NCBI RefSeq assembly: GCF_009882985.1
Contig: NZ_WTUZ01000039.1
Span: forward strand, 186,001 to 250,000
Origin: Paenibacillus silvestris
GTDB taxonomy: Bacteria > Bacillota > Bacilli > Paenibacillales > NBRC-103111
DNA length: 64,000 nucleotides
Direction: 5' to 3'
Below, piece by piece: positions 26,201 through 33,468 of the stretch (position 1 is its first letter; every line of letters starts with the position of its first letter). The position numbers were made by a program, and so were the translations under genes. The notes beneath the pieces are model-generated. The model was not told the origin of the DNA. It did no database searches and saw only the letters and a program-made list of their open reading frames with translations.

Positions 26201-27134
26201 TGGTGTAGAACGTATGGATGCCGGTGCAACGCTGATCATCGTAATGAATAAAGCGATAAGTCAGGATGAAGAGCAATTTCAGCAAGCCATCTCAGACAAG
26301 GGTTTAAAACAAGTAAGCGAATTGATTGATTATAAAATCATTCTGAAATCTAAGGATAAAGAAGAAGAGATTCATCATTTTGGAGATACATTTGTTAAAC
26401 GCACGATAGTAATAGATGGTGTTAACCAAGATCCATCAACTGCTACCGCAGTTGTATTCGATCCGATCACCAAGGAAATGAAAGTTGTGCCAGCCGTATT
26501 TACGGTGAGCAATGGGAAGACAGAAGCAACCATTATCCGTAATACGAACAGTATGTACGCCATCGTTCAGAACAAGAAAACATTTGAAGATATGACGGGG
26601 CACTGGGCACAGAAGGATGTTGAAATGTTAGCGTCCAAAATGATTATCAATGGCACATCGGATCATACGTACACGCCTGAGATGCAAGTGACTCGAGCTC
26701 AGTTTGCAGCACTTCTCGTAAGAGGGCTGGGGTTATCGACCGAAACGATGCCAGCTGTGTATTCAGATGTTGCTGCTACCCAGTGGTATGCCGCAGAAGT
26801 AAATACAGCCGCTAAACATGGCTTGGTTCAAGGTACAGCCGCAGGCATCTTCAGCCCGGATCAACTGATTACGAGGGAGCAGATGGTCGTTATGCTGATG
26901 AAAGCTGTAGCTTTTGTGCAAGGAGCAGCAAAAACGGATGCAGCAGCTACTGGGCAATTCGCAGATGGAGATCAAATATCAGACTATGCCCGTAAGGCAG
27001 TAGCAGAAGCCGCTAACAAAGGATTGGTGCATGGGAAAACAGAAACTACCTTCGCTCCGCAAGATGTAGCTACTCGCGCAGAGGCAGCGGTAACTATCAA
27101 ACAAGCTTTGCAGTATTTGAAATTGATTAATTAG
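20256..27134 (+). CDS. Giant cell-wall-anchored beta-helix / GH59 / Ig / SLH protein
   Basis: This 2292-residue protein starts at ATG 20256, 8 bases after GGAGG. Order: signal peptide (1-32) and a Ser/Thr repeat; a right-handed beta-helix of polysaccharide-lyase/DUF1565 type (about 45-510, ending PDIGAFE); two tandem CBM_4_9-like domains (about 515-775); a GH59 galactocerebrosidase-like TIM barrel (about 785-1080) with candidate acid/base E936 (GNQNEQP) and nucleophile E1020 (IWESEGW), then the GH59 beta-sandwich and lectin-like domain (to about 1410); another carbohydrate-binding-like domain (to about 1550); three 103-residue BIG2 repeats (about 1555-1860); a Gly/Ser linker; a domain common in Paenibacillus surface proteins (about 1885-2100); three SLH motifs (about 2108-2292). 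GH59 cleaves beta-galactosides; the beta-helix substrate is unknown, and its lyase residues cannot be assigned by eye. Confidence 0.9.
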   Translation: MVKKSTWCTVLALLMLVYPFLMAAPNSVSASTSTSASTSTSAAGTIYYVDSVGGNDSNNGTSTATAWQSLTKVNSVDSFSPGDKILLKTGSVWNSQHLSPKGSGASGNPIVLDTYGTGNKPIINVNKTAFAGVYFENQEYWEVNNLEITNFTGTYGSDNSGTYVGVHFRIKNNANTFNHLYVQNCYIHDVDGNPALHDNTLDKATGGISYVVEAWGTSDLGHFNDVLIQNNTIKYVSKTGIEVAWSWYAQNKPEYYSTNVIIRGNVFDHVAGDTAFFAQVSNGLAEGNVSTYGADRANNVAVAGIWSWSSNDITYQKNEVAYIQYKPNAGDLSAWDFDLYNGNQIFQYNYSHGNAGGFMLTMDGIQNTNIARYNISANEPVQAPHHGSGTNLWYYNNVFYNDTGVITARYAYNNAFVNCTDLSYINRFWADHDYNAYYNSTVISEPNGIYTDPKFVDPNPGDGFSSLEGFKLQPSSPLIDAGMVINAPGTQDFFGNPIYNQAPDIGAFEMPIVGNAGFEAGSLSPWTTWGDVGISSSNVRNGDASVRIGDGPASVEQVITVKPNTTYILSGYGMAPTGQQLNIGVKNYGGDEISTPIASTTYTQGEVTFTTGTTSTTATIYLYHPTGSGNAYVDDISVSEKTDTLRNGSFESEDLTPWTTWNDAAISSANARTGTSAVRIGNGPASVEQVISVKPNTTYMLSGYAMAPSGQQIRIGVKNYGGTEKFIPISSANYTNGNVTFTTGLGSFQATIYLYHPSGSGNAYADDITVTESDAGVSGTLVNIEGTGSGRIFEGEGVISGGGGNTKLLIDYPEPYRSDILDYLFKPNFGASFQELKVEIGGDINSTSGTEPSHARTRAENANPNMTRGYETWLINEAKKRNPNIKLSGLQWGAPGWVGNGNIWSQDNADYLVSYIKGLKSVWGYDLDYIAGNQNEQPNGTSQQARDYIVNILRPTLDNNGLSHVKIVAPDILSDNWAFADQIVNDPALKSAVAAIGYHYVNSSSTYNAQNSGLPIWESEGWTGIGDWNGSLNLAKELNLNYINGKLTKTNIWHAISSQYNNTSWAHSGIMEANTPWSGYYLVQPAVWAAAHTTQFAQPGWKYLDSGSGVAAGGTSYVTFKKPNSSDYSIVLVTGNSPESMTFNLSGGLSTDAVHVWKSNSSSQFVQQSDIQVNGGSYSINLEANSIYSLTTTTGQQKGTAVNPIPANSPFGDNYSENFESYATGKTPKYMYDIEGAFEVSDSYGGGTGKTLRQVILKPQIPWNSWGNYPNPSTFTEFGDLNWQNYDYSVDTLIENSGAVSIYGRVGTALAGGNVNDYKGYRLSTYSNGKWYLSYGDPYTYETGNDIVLATGTVAGISANTWHNLKLSFMGTSIKAYVDNNLVASVSDSRRGSGMAGLGSGWNQAQFDNIQFLFKKVVNDNDTGSGIEQFEYSPSWGYTSYESGAYSNDNHYSNTADAYALLRFKGSKVQLYGAKNNNQGIAAISIDGGLETMVDTYAPSRSDQQLLFESDNLGNQEHVLKIRVKGQKNASASNTYLSLDRADIKSEEAGGDLQVQSITITSPSDSISVKGGSLALNAVVLPANATNKTVTWDVYEADGSTDTDKAFIQSTGLLTGLKDGILKLVATATDGSNIQGEKIITISGQNLNPDPGTESVGVASINVTSAADMISMKSGSLLLGAVVLPVNATNKTVTWGVYEADGSTDTDKAFIQSTGLLTALKDGIVKVVASATDGSNIRGEKTITITGQNLNPDPGTESVTVASINVTSAAATISVKGGSQRLSAVVLPVNATNKTVTWAVYEGDGSTTTDKASIDSTGLLTALKDGTVKVVATATDGSAVFGHKVITLSGQNNVPGPGSNSGSSSSSGSTSNTNVPVKPPLTEDPSRYVPGAKEVRMNPEKDGATVIIDRERLLQKLEDLHLKKDTDNPVLHIYVPGTHASNTVELPLDILQDSLKENPGTIVTIHSPFSTYDLPLSILNLAGVERMDAGATLIIVMNKAISQDEEQFQQAISDKGLKQVSELIDYKIILKSKDKEEEIHHFGDTFVKRTIVIDGVNQDPSTATAVVFDPITKEMKVVPAVFTVSNGKTEATIIRNTNSMYAIVQNKKTFEDMTGHWAQKDVEMLASKMIINGTSDHTYTPEMQVTRAQFAALLVRGLGLSTETMPAVYSDVAATQWYAAEVNTAAKHGLVQGTAAGIFSPDQLITREQMVVMLMKAVAFVQGAAKTDAAATGQFADGDQISDYARKAVAEAANKGLVHGKTETTFAPQDVATRAEAAVTIKQALQYLKLIN
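21780..22571 (+). repeat. Tandem duplication encoding two CBM-like domains
   Basis: Two units of about 400 bp encode near-identical sandwiches: both contain GPASVEQVI-VKPNTTY-LSGY-MAP and YLYHP-GSGNAY-DDI. This is an internal duplication within the giant gene. Confidence 0.85.
24915..25812 (+). repeat. Three tandem BIG2 Ig-like repeats, 309-bp unit
   Basis: Each unit encodes about 103 residues with VVLP-NATNKTVTW-VYE-DGST and STGLLT-LKDG. Units 2 and 3 are so alike at DNA level (for example the TTCCATTAATGTTACAAGC segment, 309 bp apart) that recent duplication or recombination between units is likely. Confidence 0.9.
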
Positions 27135-27151
27135 TAGTTATTTAAGATTGA

Positions 27152-27192
27152 TGTGCCGGCTCAGCGTAAGTTGAGTCCGGCACATTTTTCTT
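27152..27192 (+). terminator. Intrinsic terminator of the giant gene
   Basis: The stem TGTGCCGG-CTCA / TGAG-TCCGGCACA is followed by TTTTTCTTTT. Confidence 0.9.
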
Positions 27193-27279
27193 TTGTCCCA
27201 GAATGGGCATAGTCATTCTAGGCCATTTTCAACGCGGCGATTCCTGCTGAGACACCTTAGCGACTTTTTGCATCATAGC

Positions 27280-27321
27280 GGAGAAATGAATCATCGCGCC
27301 ATAAGCGGAAAAACGGCACTT
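27280..27321 (+). promoter_or_regulatory. Direct-repeat operator of the first sugar-binding-protein promoter
   Basis: GGAGAAATGAATCAT (27280-27294) and a degenerate copy 27 bp further on (GGAAAAACGGCACTT, 27307-27321) precede the binding-protein gene. The same 15-mer occurs twice, also 27 bp apart, before the paralogous gene at 37140. A direct repeat upstream of a poor -35 is what an AraC-type activator would use. Confidence 0.65.
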
Positions 27322-27363
27322 TAAACGCCGAATTGGACGTTCATCTGCGCGAAAATGGTGTGC

Positions 27364-27369
27364 TATGAT
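27364..27369 (+). promoter_or_regulatory. -10 element of the first sugar locus
   Basis: TATGAT lies 84 bp after the start of the first operator repeat, exactly as at the second locus. The hexamer 17 bp upstream (TCATCT) is a poor -35, consistent with activator dependence. Confidence 0.5.
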
Positions 27370-27410
27370 CCTCGTGTAAGGCAATCCAATTACATGGGAG
27401 GATTCATTCG

Positions 27411-29039
27411 ATGAAATCAAAAAAGGGGATTATGGCAGTAACGGGCTCATTGCTTGTGCTATCAAGTGTGCTTAGCGGTTGTGGAAGCAGTTCAACCACT
27501 TCACCGACTTCAACTAATAATTCTTCGACTCCGGCATCTACTTCCGGTGCGGCAAGCACGCCAGCAGCGGCCCAACCACTATCACTGACTTGGATGAGGT
27601 ACGAACATCCTTCGCAAGCTATTGTGGCTAATTCAAAAGCCGTTCAGGAAATTGCAAAGCGTAAAAATGTCAAACTAAATCTTCAAAGCGTCCCTCAAAG
27701 CAACTACGATGATAAGAAGAAAACGTTGATCGCAACGAATACGCTGCCTGATGTCATGCTTGTCAAACAAGACGATATTCAGAACTTTGCCGACACGGGA
27801 ACCTTTCTTGATTTGACTCCATATTTGGACAAAATGCCTAACCTGAAGAAGGTCATTTCCCAGCAGCCAGAGATCAATAAAAACAAAATTGACGGGAAGC
27901 TGTATGGATTCCCGCTTGTAGCAAATTGGCAGGGGGTTGGCGGCCAGCTTTCGATGATTCGTATGGATGTGCTTGACAAGTTAGGGTTGAAAAAGCCCAC
28001 GACTTACGATGAATTATATCAAGTGATGAAGAAAATGAAAGAAGCGAATCCGGATTCCTATCCGTTCACGGCTCGAGCTGCCAATGGGCTTACAGGGACA
28101 GAAAACCTGATCAATCCAATATCGTTCGCATTTGGTAGCGGTTACACAACGTTTAACGGTACGAAAGTCTATTACGAGCCGAAAGATAAAACTTATAAAT
28201 TTGGTCCAGCGATGCCAGAGTTCAAAGAGGCCATTACATGGTTGAATAAACTGTACAAAGAAAAACTGCTTGATCCGGATTATGCTACGGCTACATCGCA
28301 AATTTGGCAAGAGAAGCTAAACTCGGGCAAATCCTTCTATTTCCAAGATAATAATGGCTTTGCCAGCACGTTTAATATTAATTTGCAGAAGAAGGATCCG
28401 AGTGCGAAGTTTGATATGTTGGATACGATGACAACACCAAGCGGAGCAAAGCGGAACCTTATCTACGCACTTGGCCACTTGTCGGAATCGTATGTCATTA
28501 ATGCCAAAGTAAAGAATCCTGAACAGGTTGTTCAGTTCATGGATTGGTTCTATTCCCAAGAGGGAATCGAGGTTACAAACTTCGGCAACAAAGGGGAAGA
28601 TTTCACGGGTGAAAACGGCGATTACAAATTGACTGACGCTGTTGTGAATAAATATAAGGACAGACAGCCAAGTGCGTTTTATGCGCTGCAATCGGAGTAT
28701 GGCACTGGCTACCTGGGTCTTGGTCTGAATAATGACGATCACGCTGGTTTGCCGTTTAATACGAAGGAATGGGTAGATTGGAACACAAAAGCATCCAAAG
28801 GCTTGGCAGCAGGCGAAAATGTTCAATTCGTTAACGACCCGCCATTTACCAAAGATGAGCGTGAGAAGCTGAAACAAATCCGAACACAGCTTGACGCTTA
28901 CCTGGCTCAAAACATGGATAAATTCATTGTGACAGACGGTGCCCTCAAGGATTGGGATAACTTCGTTAAACAACTCAAAGCAAAAGGGGCAGATGATATT
29001 GTCAAAATCTATAACGATGCCTTAACCCGCGTGAAATAA
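27411..29039 (+). CDS. Extracellular sugar-binding lipoprotein (LplA-like)
   Basis: This 542-residue solute-binding protein is for an ABC sugar importer. The lipoprotein signal ends in the lipobox LSGC (Cys about 24), followed by a Ser/Thr/Pro linker (residues 25-58). The mature domain begins LTWMRYEHPSQA and follows the family-1 plan (KKTLIATNTLPDVMLVKQDD, FLDLTPYLDKMPNLKKV, GKLYGFPLV). It is the first gene of an operon with two permeases, GH38 and an aldolase. It is closely similar along its whole length to the protein encoded at 37140. The ATG at 27411 lies 9 bases after GGGAGG. Confidence 0.93.
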   Translation: MKSKKGIMAVTGSLLVLSSVLSGCGSSSTTSPTSTNNSSTPASTSGAASTPAAAQPLSLTWMRYEHPSQAIVANSKAVQEIAKRKNVKLNLQSVPQSNYDDKKKTLIATNTLPDVMLVKQDDIQNFADTGTFLDLTPYLDKMPNLKKVISQQPEINKNKIDGKLYGFPLVANWQGVGGQLSMIRMDVLDKLGLKKPTTYDELYQVMKKMKEANPDSYPFTARAANGLTGTENLINPISFAFGSGYTTFNGTKVYYEPKDKTYKFGPAMPEFKEAITWLNKLYKEKLLDPDYATATSQIWQEKLNSGKSFYFQDNNGFASTFNINLQKKDPSAKFDMLDTMTTPSGAKRNLIYALGHLSESYVINAKVKNPEQVVQFMDWFYSQEGIEVTNFGNKGEDFTGENGDYKLTDAVVNKYKDRQPSAFYALQSEYGTGYLGLGLNNDDHAGLPFNTKEWVDWNTKASKGLAAGENVQFVNDPPFTKDEREKLKQIRTQLDAYLAQNMDKFIVTDGALKDWDNFVKQLKAKGADDIVKIYNDALTRVK

Positions 29040-29066
29040 CGCGCAAAATTCCGTTCATATAGTGAG

Positions 29067-29110
29067 AGGGCAGGTTGCTTAGGCATACCTGGCAGCCTGT
29101 CCCTTTATTT
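29067..29110 (+). terminator. Intra-operon hairpin between binding protein and permease
   Basis: The stem AGGGCAGG-TTGC / GCAG-CCTGTCCCT (one bulge) is followed by TTATTTT. It sits between the binding-protein stop and the permease ribosome site, a usual place for partial termination or mRNA stabilisation that gives excess binding protein. Confidence 0.65.
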
Positions 29111-29131
29111 TCCCGAAAGGAGAGGGGATCG

Positions 29132-30043
29132 TTGATACCAGCTGTTGAGATCAAAAAGAATATCCGCAAGAGCATGCCACTGTATCTCATGTTTTTATTA
29201 CCGTTTGTGTATTTTGTTATCTTTCATTATGCACCCATGGTTGGGAATCTCATGGCATTTGAAGATTATTCGATCGTCAAGGGTTTCTTTCATAGCCCTT
29301 GGGCAGGGACGAAATATTTCCGCCAATTTTTGACGGATCCATATTTCTGGCAAGTGGTTCGCAACACCGTACTGATCAATTTGTATTCTCTTATTTTTTA
29401 CTTCCCATCCTCACTGATATTCGCGTTGTTGCTAAACGAACTGCAGCAGAAAGTTTTCAAAAAGTTTATTCAAAGTATCACTTATATTCCGCATTTTCTG
29501 TCTACCGTAGTAGTCGTAGGTATGTTGGTTAACTTTCTCTCTATCGATGGGCTAATTAATGAAGTAGTTAAGCTTTTTGGTGGGGAAGCGAAGACATTCA
29601 TGTCCATGCCGCAGTGGTTCCGAACCATTTATGTGGGCTCCGAAATCTGGCAAGGAATTGGTTGGAACTCCATTATTTATTTGGCGGCGTTGACCACGAT
29701 CGATCCACAACTTTATGAAGCGGCAACGATGGACGGGGCAAATCGATGGCGTAAATTACTGCACATTACATTACCTGGGATTTCAACCGTTGTTACGATT
29801 ATGCTGCTTTTAACGTTGGGCAAAATGCTTTCGGTCGGATTCGAGAAAATTTTATTACTGTACAGCGGTCCTACTTATGAAACGGCAGACGTTATCCAAA
29901 CGTTTGTTTATCGCCGAGGGTTGATTGACAGTGATTTTAGCTTCGCTGCGGCTGTGGGTATTTTCCAGTCTGTACTGGCCTTTGCGCTTGTTATTTCAGC
30001 GAATCAAATTTCCAAAAAATTGAATGGATCCAGGTTGTTCTAG
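29132..30043 (+). CDS. Sugar ABC transporter permease, LplB type
   Basis: The start is TTG 29132, behind AAAGGAGAGGGG; the open frame extends to 29075 but through the hairpin. The 303-residue protein has six predicted membrane helices, the first at residues about 17-37 (YLMFLLPFVYFVIFHYAPM). The cytoplasmic EAA loop, which docks the ATPase, is EAATMDGANRWRKLLHITLPGI (residues about 207-228). It forms the channel with the LplC-type permease 14 bp downstream. No ATP-binding subunit is encoded anywhere in the window, so a shared MsmX-like ATPase is likely. Confidence 0.93.
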   Translation: MIPAVEIKKNIRKSMPLYLMFLLPFVYFVIFHYAPMVGNLMAFEDYSIVKGFFHSPWAGTKYFRQFLTDPYFWQVVRNTVLINLYSLIFYFPSSLIFALLLNELQQKVFKKFIQSITYIPHFLSTVVVVGMLVNFLSIDGLINEVVKLFGGEAKTFMSMPQWFRTIYVGSEIWQGIGWNSIIYLAALTTIDPQLYEAATMDGANRWRKLLHITLPGISTVVTIMLLLTLGKMLSVGFEKILLLYSGPTYETADVIQTFVYRRGLIDSDFSFAAAVGIFQSVLAFALVISANQISKKLNGSRLF

Positions 30044-30057
30044 CAGGAGGAATTGAG

Positions 30058-30933
30058 ATGCGACTTCGTAACTTACCTTTTTTCGATACGATTAACATGA
30101 TTTTTATGCTGCTAATGATCTTTGTTACTTTGTATCCGCTCTATTATATGGGGATTATTTCTATTAGTTCAGGATCATCGGTTAGCAGTGGTGAAGTGTT
30201 TTGGCGACCTATAGAGATTAATTTTAAAGCTTACAATGTCATTTTTAATGATCCTGCGATTGTGCGCTCCTATGGAAATACCATCTTCTATACGGTCGGC
30301 GGTGTACTTGTTAATTTAATTATGACGGCTCTTTGCGCATATCCTTTGTCCCGTAAGCATATGTATGGACGTTCCGTTCTTGCTTTGTTTGTTGTATTCA
30401 CGATGTTCTTCGACGGTGGTCTTATCCCGCGGTACATGGTGGTTCATGCGCTGGGAATGGTTAATACGATCTGGGCTATATTAATTCCGACAGCGATCAA
30501 TGTTTTCAACATGATTCTGATGAGAACATTTTTTGAAGATATTCCAGAAGCGCTGCACGAGTCTGCGATTATGGACGGCGCAGGAGAATTTCGAGTTTTC
30601 ACCAAAATTGTGCTGCCGCTCTCTTTACCTGTTATGGCGACCATGTTTCTATTTTACGCAGTGGCACACTGGAACAGTTTCTTCCCAGCACTCATTTATT
30701 TAAATGAGAAGAATCTGTACCCGATGCAAATCATCTTGCGTAATATCGTCATTTCGGGAGATATGGCTACACAATCCGCCCAGCTTGGGGCGGCAGAAGC
30801 AGGAATGGCTGTCATGACGGAAAATATTAAGTATGCCTGTGTTTTTGTTGCCATCTTACCCGTGCTTGTCATATACCCGTTTGTCCAAAAATACTTTGTA
30901 CAAGGGGCAATGCTAGGCTCTGTGAAAGGGTAA
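30058..30933 (+). CDS. Sugar ABC transporter permease, LplC/YtcP type
   Basis: This 291-residue, six-helix membrane protein starts at ATG 30058 behind AGGAGG. Family signatures are the N-terminal helix (FMLLMIFVTLYPLYYMGIIS), the EAA-loop equivalent HESAIMDGAGEFRVFTKIVLP (residues about 162-182), and the C-terminal KYFVQGAMLGSVKG ending shared by nearly all LplC proteins. It pairs with the preceding LplB-type permease. The GH38 gene begins 28 bp later in the same direction, so it is part of one operon. Confidence 0.93.
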   Translation: MRLRNLPFFDTINMIFMLLMIFVTLYPLYYMGIISISSGSSVSSGEVFWRPIEINFKAYNVIFNDPAIVRSYGNTIFYTVGGVLVNLIMTALCAYPLSRKHMYGRSVLALFVVFTMFFDGGLIPRYMVVHALGMVNTIWAILIPTAINVFNMILMRTFFEDIPEALHESAIMDGAGEFRVFTKIVLPLSLPVMATMFLFYAVAHWNSFFPALIYLNEKNLYPMQIILRNIVISGDMATQSAQLGAAEAGMAVMTENIKYACVFVAILPVLVIYPFVQKYFVQGAMLGSVKG

Positions 30934-30961
30934 ATATTTCTCAAAAGGGGATGAAATTGCT

Positions 30962-33460
30962 GTGGAAACGAAGCTTCATTTAATAGGAAATGCCCACTTG
31001 GATCCAGTATGGCTATGGCGCTGGCAAGAGGGATATGCGGAGATCAAAGCGACTTTTCGTTCTGCGTTGGACCGATTGAACGAGTACCCTGATTTTGTAT
31101 TTACTTGTGCTTGCGCAGCGTACTACAAATGGGTGGAAGAGAATGCTCCTGAGATGTTTGCCGAAATGAAGCAGCGTATTGCTGAAGGACGCTGGGTCAT
31201 CACAGGCGGTTGGTGGATACAACCGGACTGCAATTTGCCGTCTGGCGAATCGTTCGCACGCCACAGTTTATATGGGCAACGCTATTTTATGGGGAAATTC
31301 GGAGTAATGGCGCGGGTCGGATACAACGTGGATTCGTTCGGTCACCATGGTATGATGCCCCAGCTTCTCAAGCAAGGCGGGATGAACGCGTACGTATTTA
31401 TGCGTCCAGGAGCACACGAAAAGACGCTGCCGCACGATTTATTCTGGTGGGAATCAGAAGATGGCAGCCGCGTGATGACGTTCAGGCTAGCTGACAGTTA
31501 CGGTAATTGGGCGAGTAATGGCATGGAAGACAAGCTAAGTAGTCACAGAGCTATGGCAGTAGCAAGCGGGCATGCCTTCATGTCCTTCTACGGTGTTGGC
31601 AATCATGGCGGGGGACCGACCATTCAGAATCTCGAACTTATTCATAAGCTCCAAGAACGACCGGACATGGACGGCATCGAGCTTAGTTCTCCGAATCGAT
31701 ATTTCTCTGAAATGAAGCAGATGAATCCGGATATTCCCGTCATTAAAGATGAAATGCAGATGCATGCCATCGGGTGTTATTCAGCGCACTCGGAATCCAA
31801 AGCCGCGAACCGTAAAGTAGAGCACCAGATGCTGACTGCTGAGAAAATGTCTTCCTTGGCTAATTTGATGAGAGGGCTGCCGTATCCTATGGAAGCGCTT
31901 AACCGGGCGTGGGAGAACGTGATGTTTAATCATTTTCACGATATTATGGGCGGCTGCAGTATTAAGGAAGCTTTCGATGATGTTCGCGATTTCTATGGCG
32001 AAGCATTTAGTATAGGAGCAAAGGCAATTAATGCTGCTCTTCAGAAGATCTCTTGGTCGATAAATACGATGAAACCGGGGATTAAATCATTAAACAAAGA
32101 GAAGGACTGGCAGCTCTGGGAGCAAGATGATCTAGGGTCACCACTCGTGGTGTTTAACCCCTTATCGTGGGACGTCGAGGCGTCCATTGTAATTAACAAG
32201 AAGCTGGCTGGAGTGACAGATGCTGCAGGCAGTCCGCTGCTGATTCAAACGGTTAGGGCATCTCGGACAAATACAAGTGATAAATGGGACACCTTCATAA
32301 AGGGGAGAATCCCGGCTTTTGGTTACCAAGTATTTTGGGGATATCGGGATAAAGCTTTCGATATCGTTCAGCCAACTAATGCTGTCAGGGCAGAGGGTGG
32401 CACGCTGGAAAATAGTCAGTTAAGTATTGAGATTGATCCAACTACGGGGTATATCCGTCGTGTGACGGATAAGCGCAGTGGCGGTAGAGAAGTATTAGCC
32501 GGCGACGGAGCAGTGCCAATTGTCTTGGATGAGACGCACAGTGATACTTGGGGTCACGGTCTTACGAACTATCGTGAGGAGCTAGGGCAATTTGGCAACG
32601 CTGAATTGAAGGTGCTTGAGAATGGACCGCTGCGAGCGACAATAAGGGTAACTAGCTATTATGGAGCTTCTGTGCTTCGTCAGGATATCAGCTTATTGCA
32701 TGACAGCACAGATGTGCATGTCAAGGTAAGACTGGACTGGAGAGAACAGCACAAGATGCTGAAGCTTGCCTTTCCCGTTCATGTGGAGCAGCCACGTGCG
32801 GTGTTTGAAATTCCGTATGGCTTCATTGAACGGCCAACTAATGGAAACGAAGTGCCTGGGCAAATGTGGGTGAATGTATCAGGCAACAAGCCAGATGCGA
32901 CGGAAAACATGGAGCCGGCTACGTTCGGTCTTTCTTTGATTAACGATGCCAAATACGGATACGATGTGCAAGGCAATGAACTAAGGATGACAATAGTACG
33001 AAGTCCGATTTATGCCGACCATTTTGGCGAACGTGATGAACAAGTTGAGTTTATGGACCAAGGTGTACAGGAATTTGCTTATGTACTCTCACCTCATAGC
33101 GGTACTTGGCAAGATAGTGGAGTTGTACGGAAAGCTTACGAGTTACATAATCCGTTGCTGCAAGTCTGGGAAACGTATCATGAAGGGGATTTGCCGCAAA
33201 TTTCGGAGGGGATTTCCATCACGTCAGACCATGTTATTGCTGTGGCCTTCAAACCGGCAGAAGACGGGAATGGCTGGATTCTTCGCTGCCAGGAAGCTTA
33301 CGGGAGAGAAGTAGAGACAGAACTATGCTTGTCAGCCTTGAACCGCAAGTGGCGGAGCACCTTTGGCAGATGCGAGATTAAAACTTTTTTCATCCCTTGC
33401 ATGCTGCACGAGTCGATTGAAGAAGTGAATTTTATAGAAATGAAACCTATGGAGGAGTAA
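30962..33460 (+). CDS. GH38 alpha-mannosidase (cytosolic)
   Basis: This 832-residue protein without a signal peptide starts at GTG 30962 after AAAAGGGG. GH38 enzymes are zinc-dependent retaining alpha-mannosidases. The N-terminal domain carries the zinc site and nucleophile motifs: GNAHLDPVWLWRW (His12, Asp14), YNVDSFGHHGMMPQ (nucleophile Asp) and NHFHDIMGG (His). It is followed by the three-helix bundle and large beta-sandwich domains (from about residue 390; DDLGSPLVVFNPLSWDVEAS, WREQHKMLKLAFPV). It acts on imported alpha-mannosides or related oligosaccharides in the cytoplasm. It lies in one operon with the ABC importer and a DapA-like aldolase 8 bp downstream. Confidence 0.92.
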   Translation: METKLHLIGNAHLDPVWLWRWQEGYAEIKATFRSALDRLNEYPDFVFTCACAAYYKWVEENAPEMFAEMKQRIAEGRWVITGGWWIQPDCNLPSGESFARHSLYGQRYFMGKFGVMARVGYNVDSFGHHGMMPQLLKQGGMNAYVFMRPGAHEKTLPHDLFWWESEDGSRVMTFRLADSYGNWASNGMEDKLSSHRAMAVASGHAFMSFYGVGNHGGGPTIQNLELIHKLQERPDMDGIELSSPNRYFSEMKQMNPDIPVIKDEMQMHAIGCYSAHSESKAANRKVEHQMLTAEKMSSLANLMRGLPYPMEALNRAWENVMFNHFHDIMGGCSIKEAFDDVRDFYGEAFSIGAKAINAALQKISWSINTMKPGIKSLNKEKDWQLWEQDDLGSPLVVFNPLSWDVEASIVINKKLAGVTDAAGSPLLIQTVRASRTNTSDKWDTFIKGRIPAFGYQVFWGYRDKAFDIVQPTNAVRAEGGTLENSQLSIEIDPTTGYIRRVTDKRSGGREVLAGDGAVPIVLDETHSDTWGHGLTNYREELGQFGNAELKVLENGPLRATIRVTSYYGASVLRQDISLLHDSTDVHVKVRLDWREQHKMLKLAFPVHVEQPRAVFEIPYGFIERPTNGNEVPGQMWVNVSGNKPDATENMEPATFGLSLINDAKYGYDVQGNELRMTIVRSPIYADHFGERDEQVEFMDQGVQEFAYVLSPHSGTWQDSGVVRKAYELHNPLLQVWETYHEGDLPQISEGISITSDHVIAVAFKPAEDGNGWILRCQEAYGREVETELCLSALNRKWRSTFGRCEIKTFFIPCMLHESIEEVNFIEMKPMEE

Positions 33461-33468
33461 GAGAGCTA

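Noticed and set aside
28317-28973. A 218-codon minus-strand frame
   Set aside because: It lies wholly antisense to the sugar-binding lipoprotein gene, has no ribosome site, and its translation is Ile/Cys/Leu-rich without any family pattern; a shadow frame.
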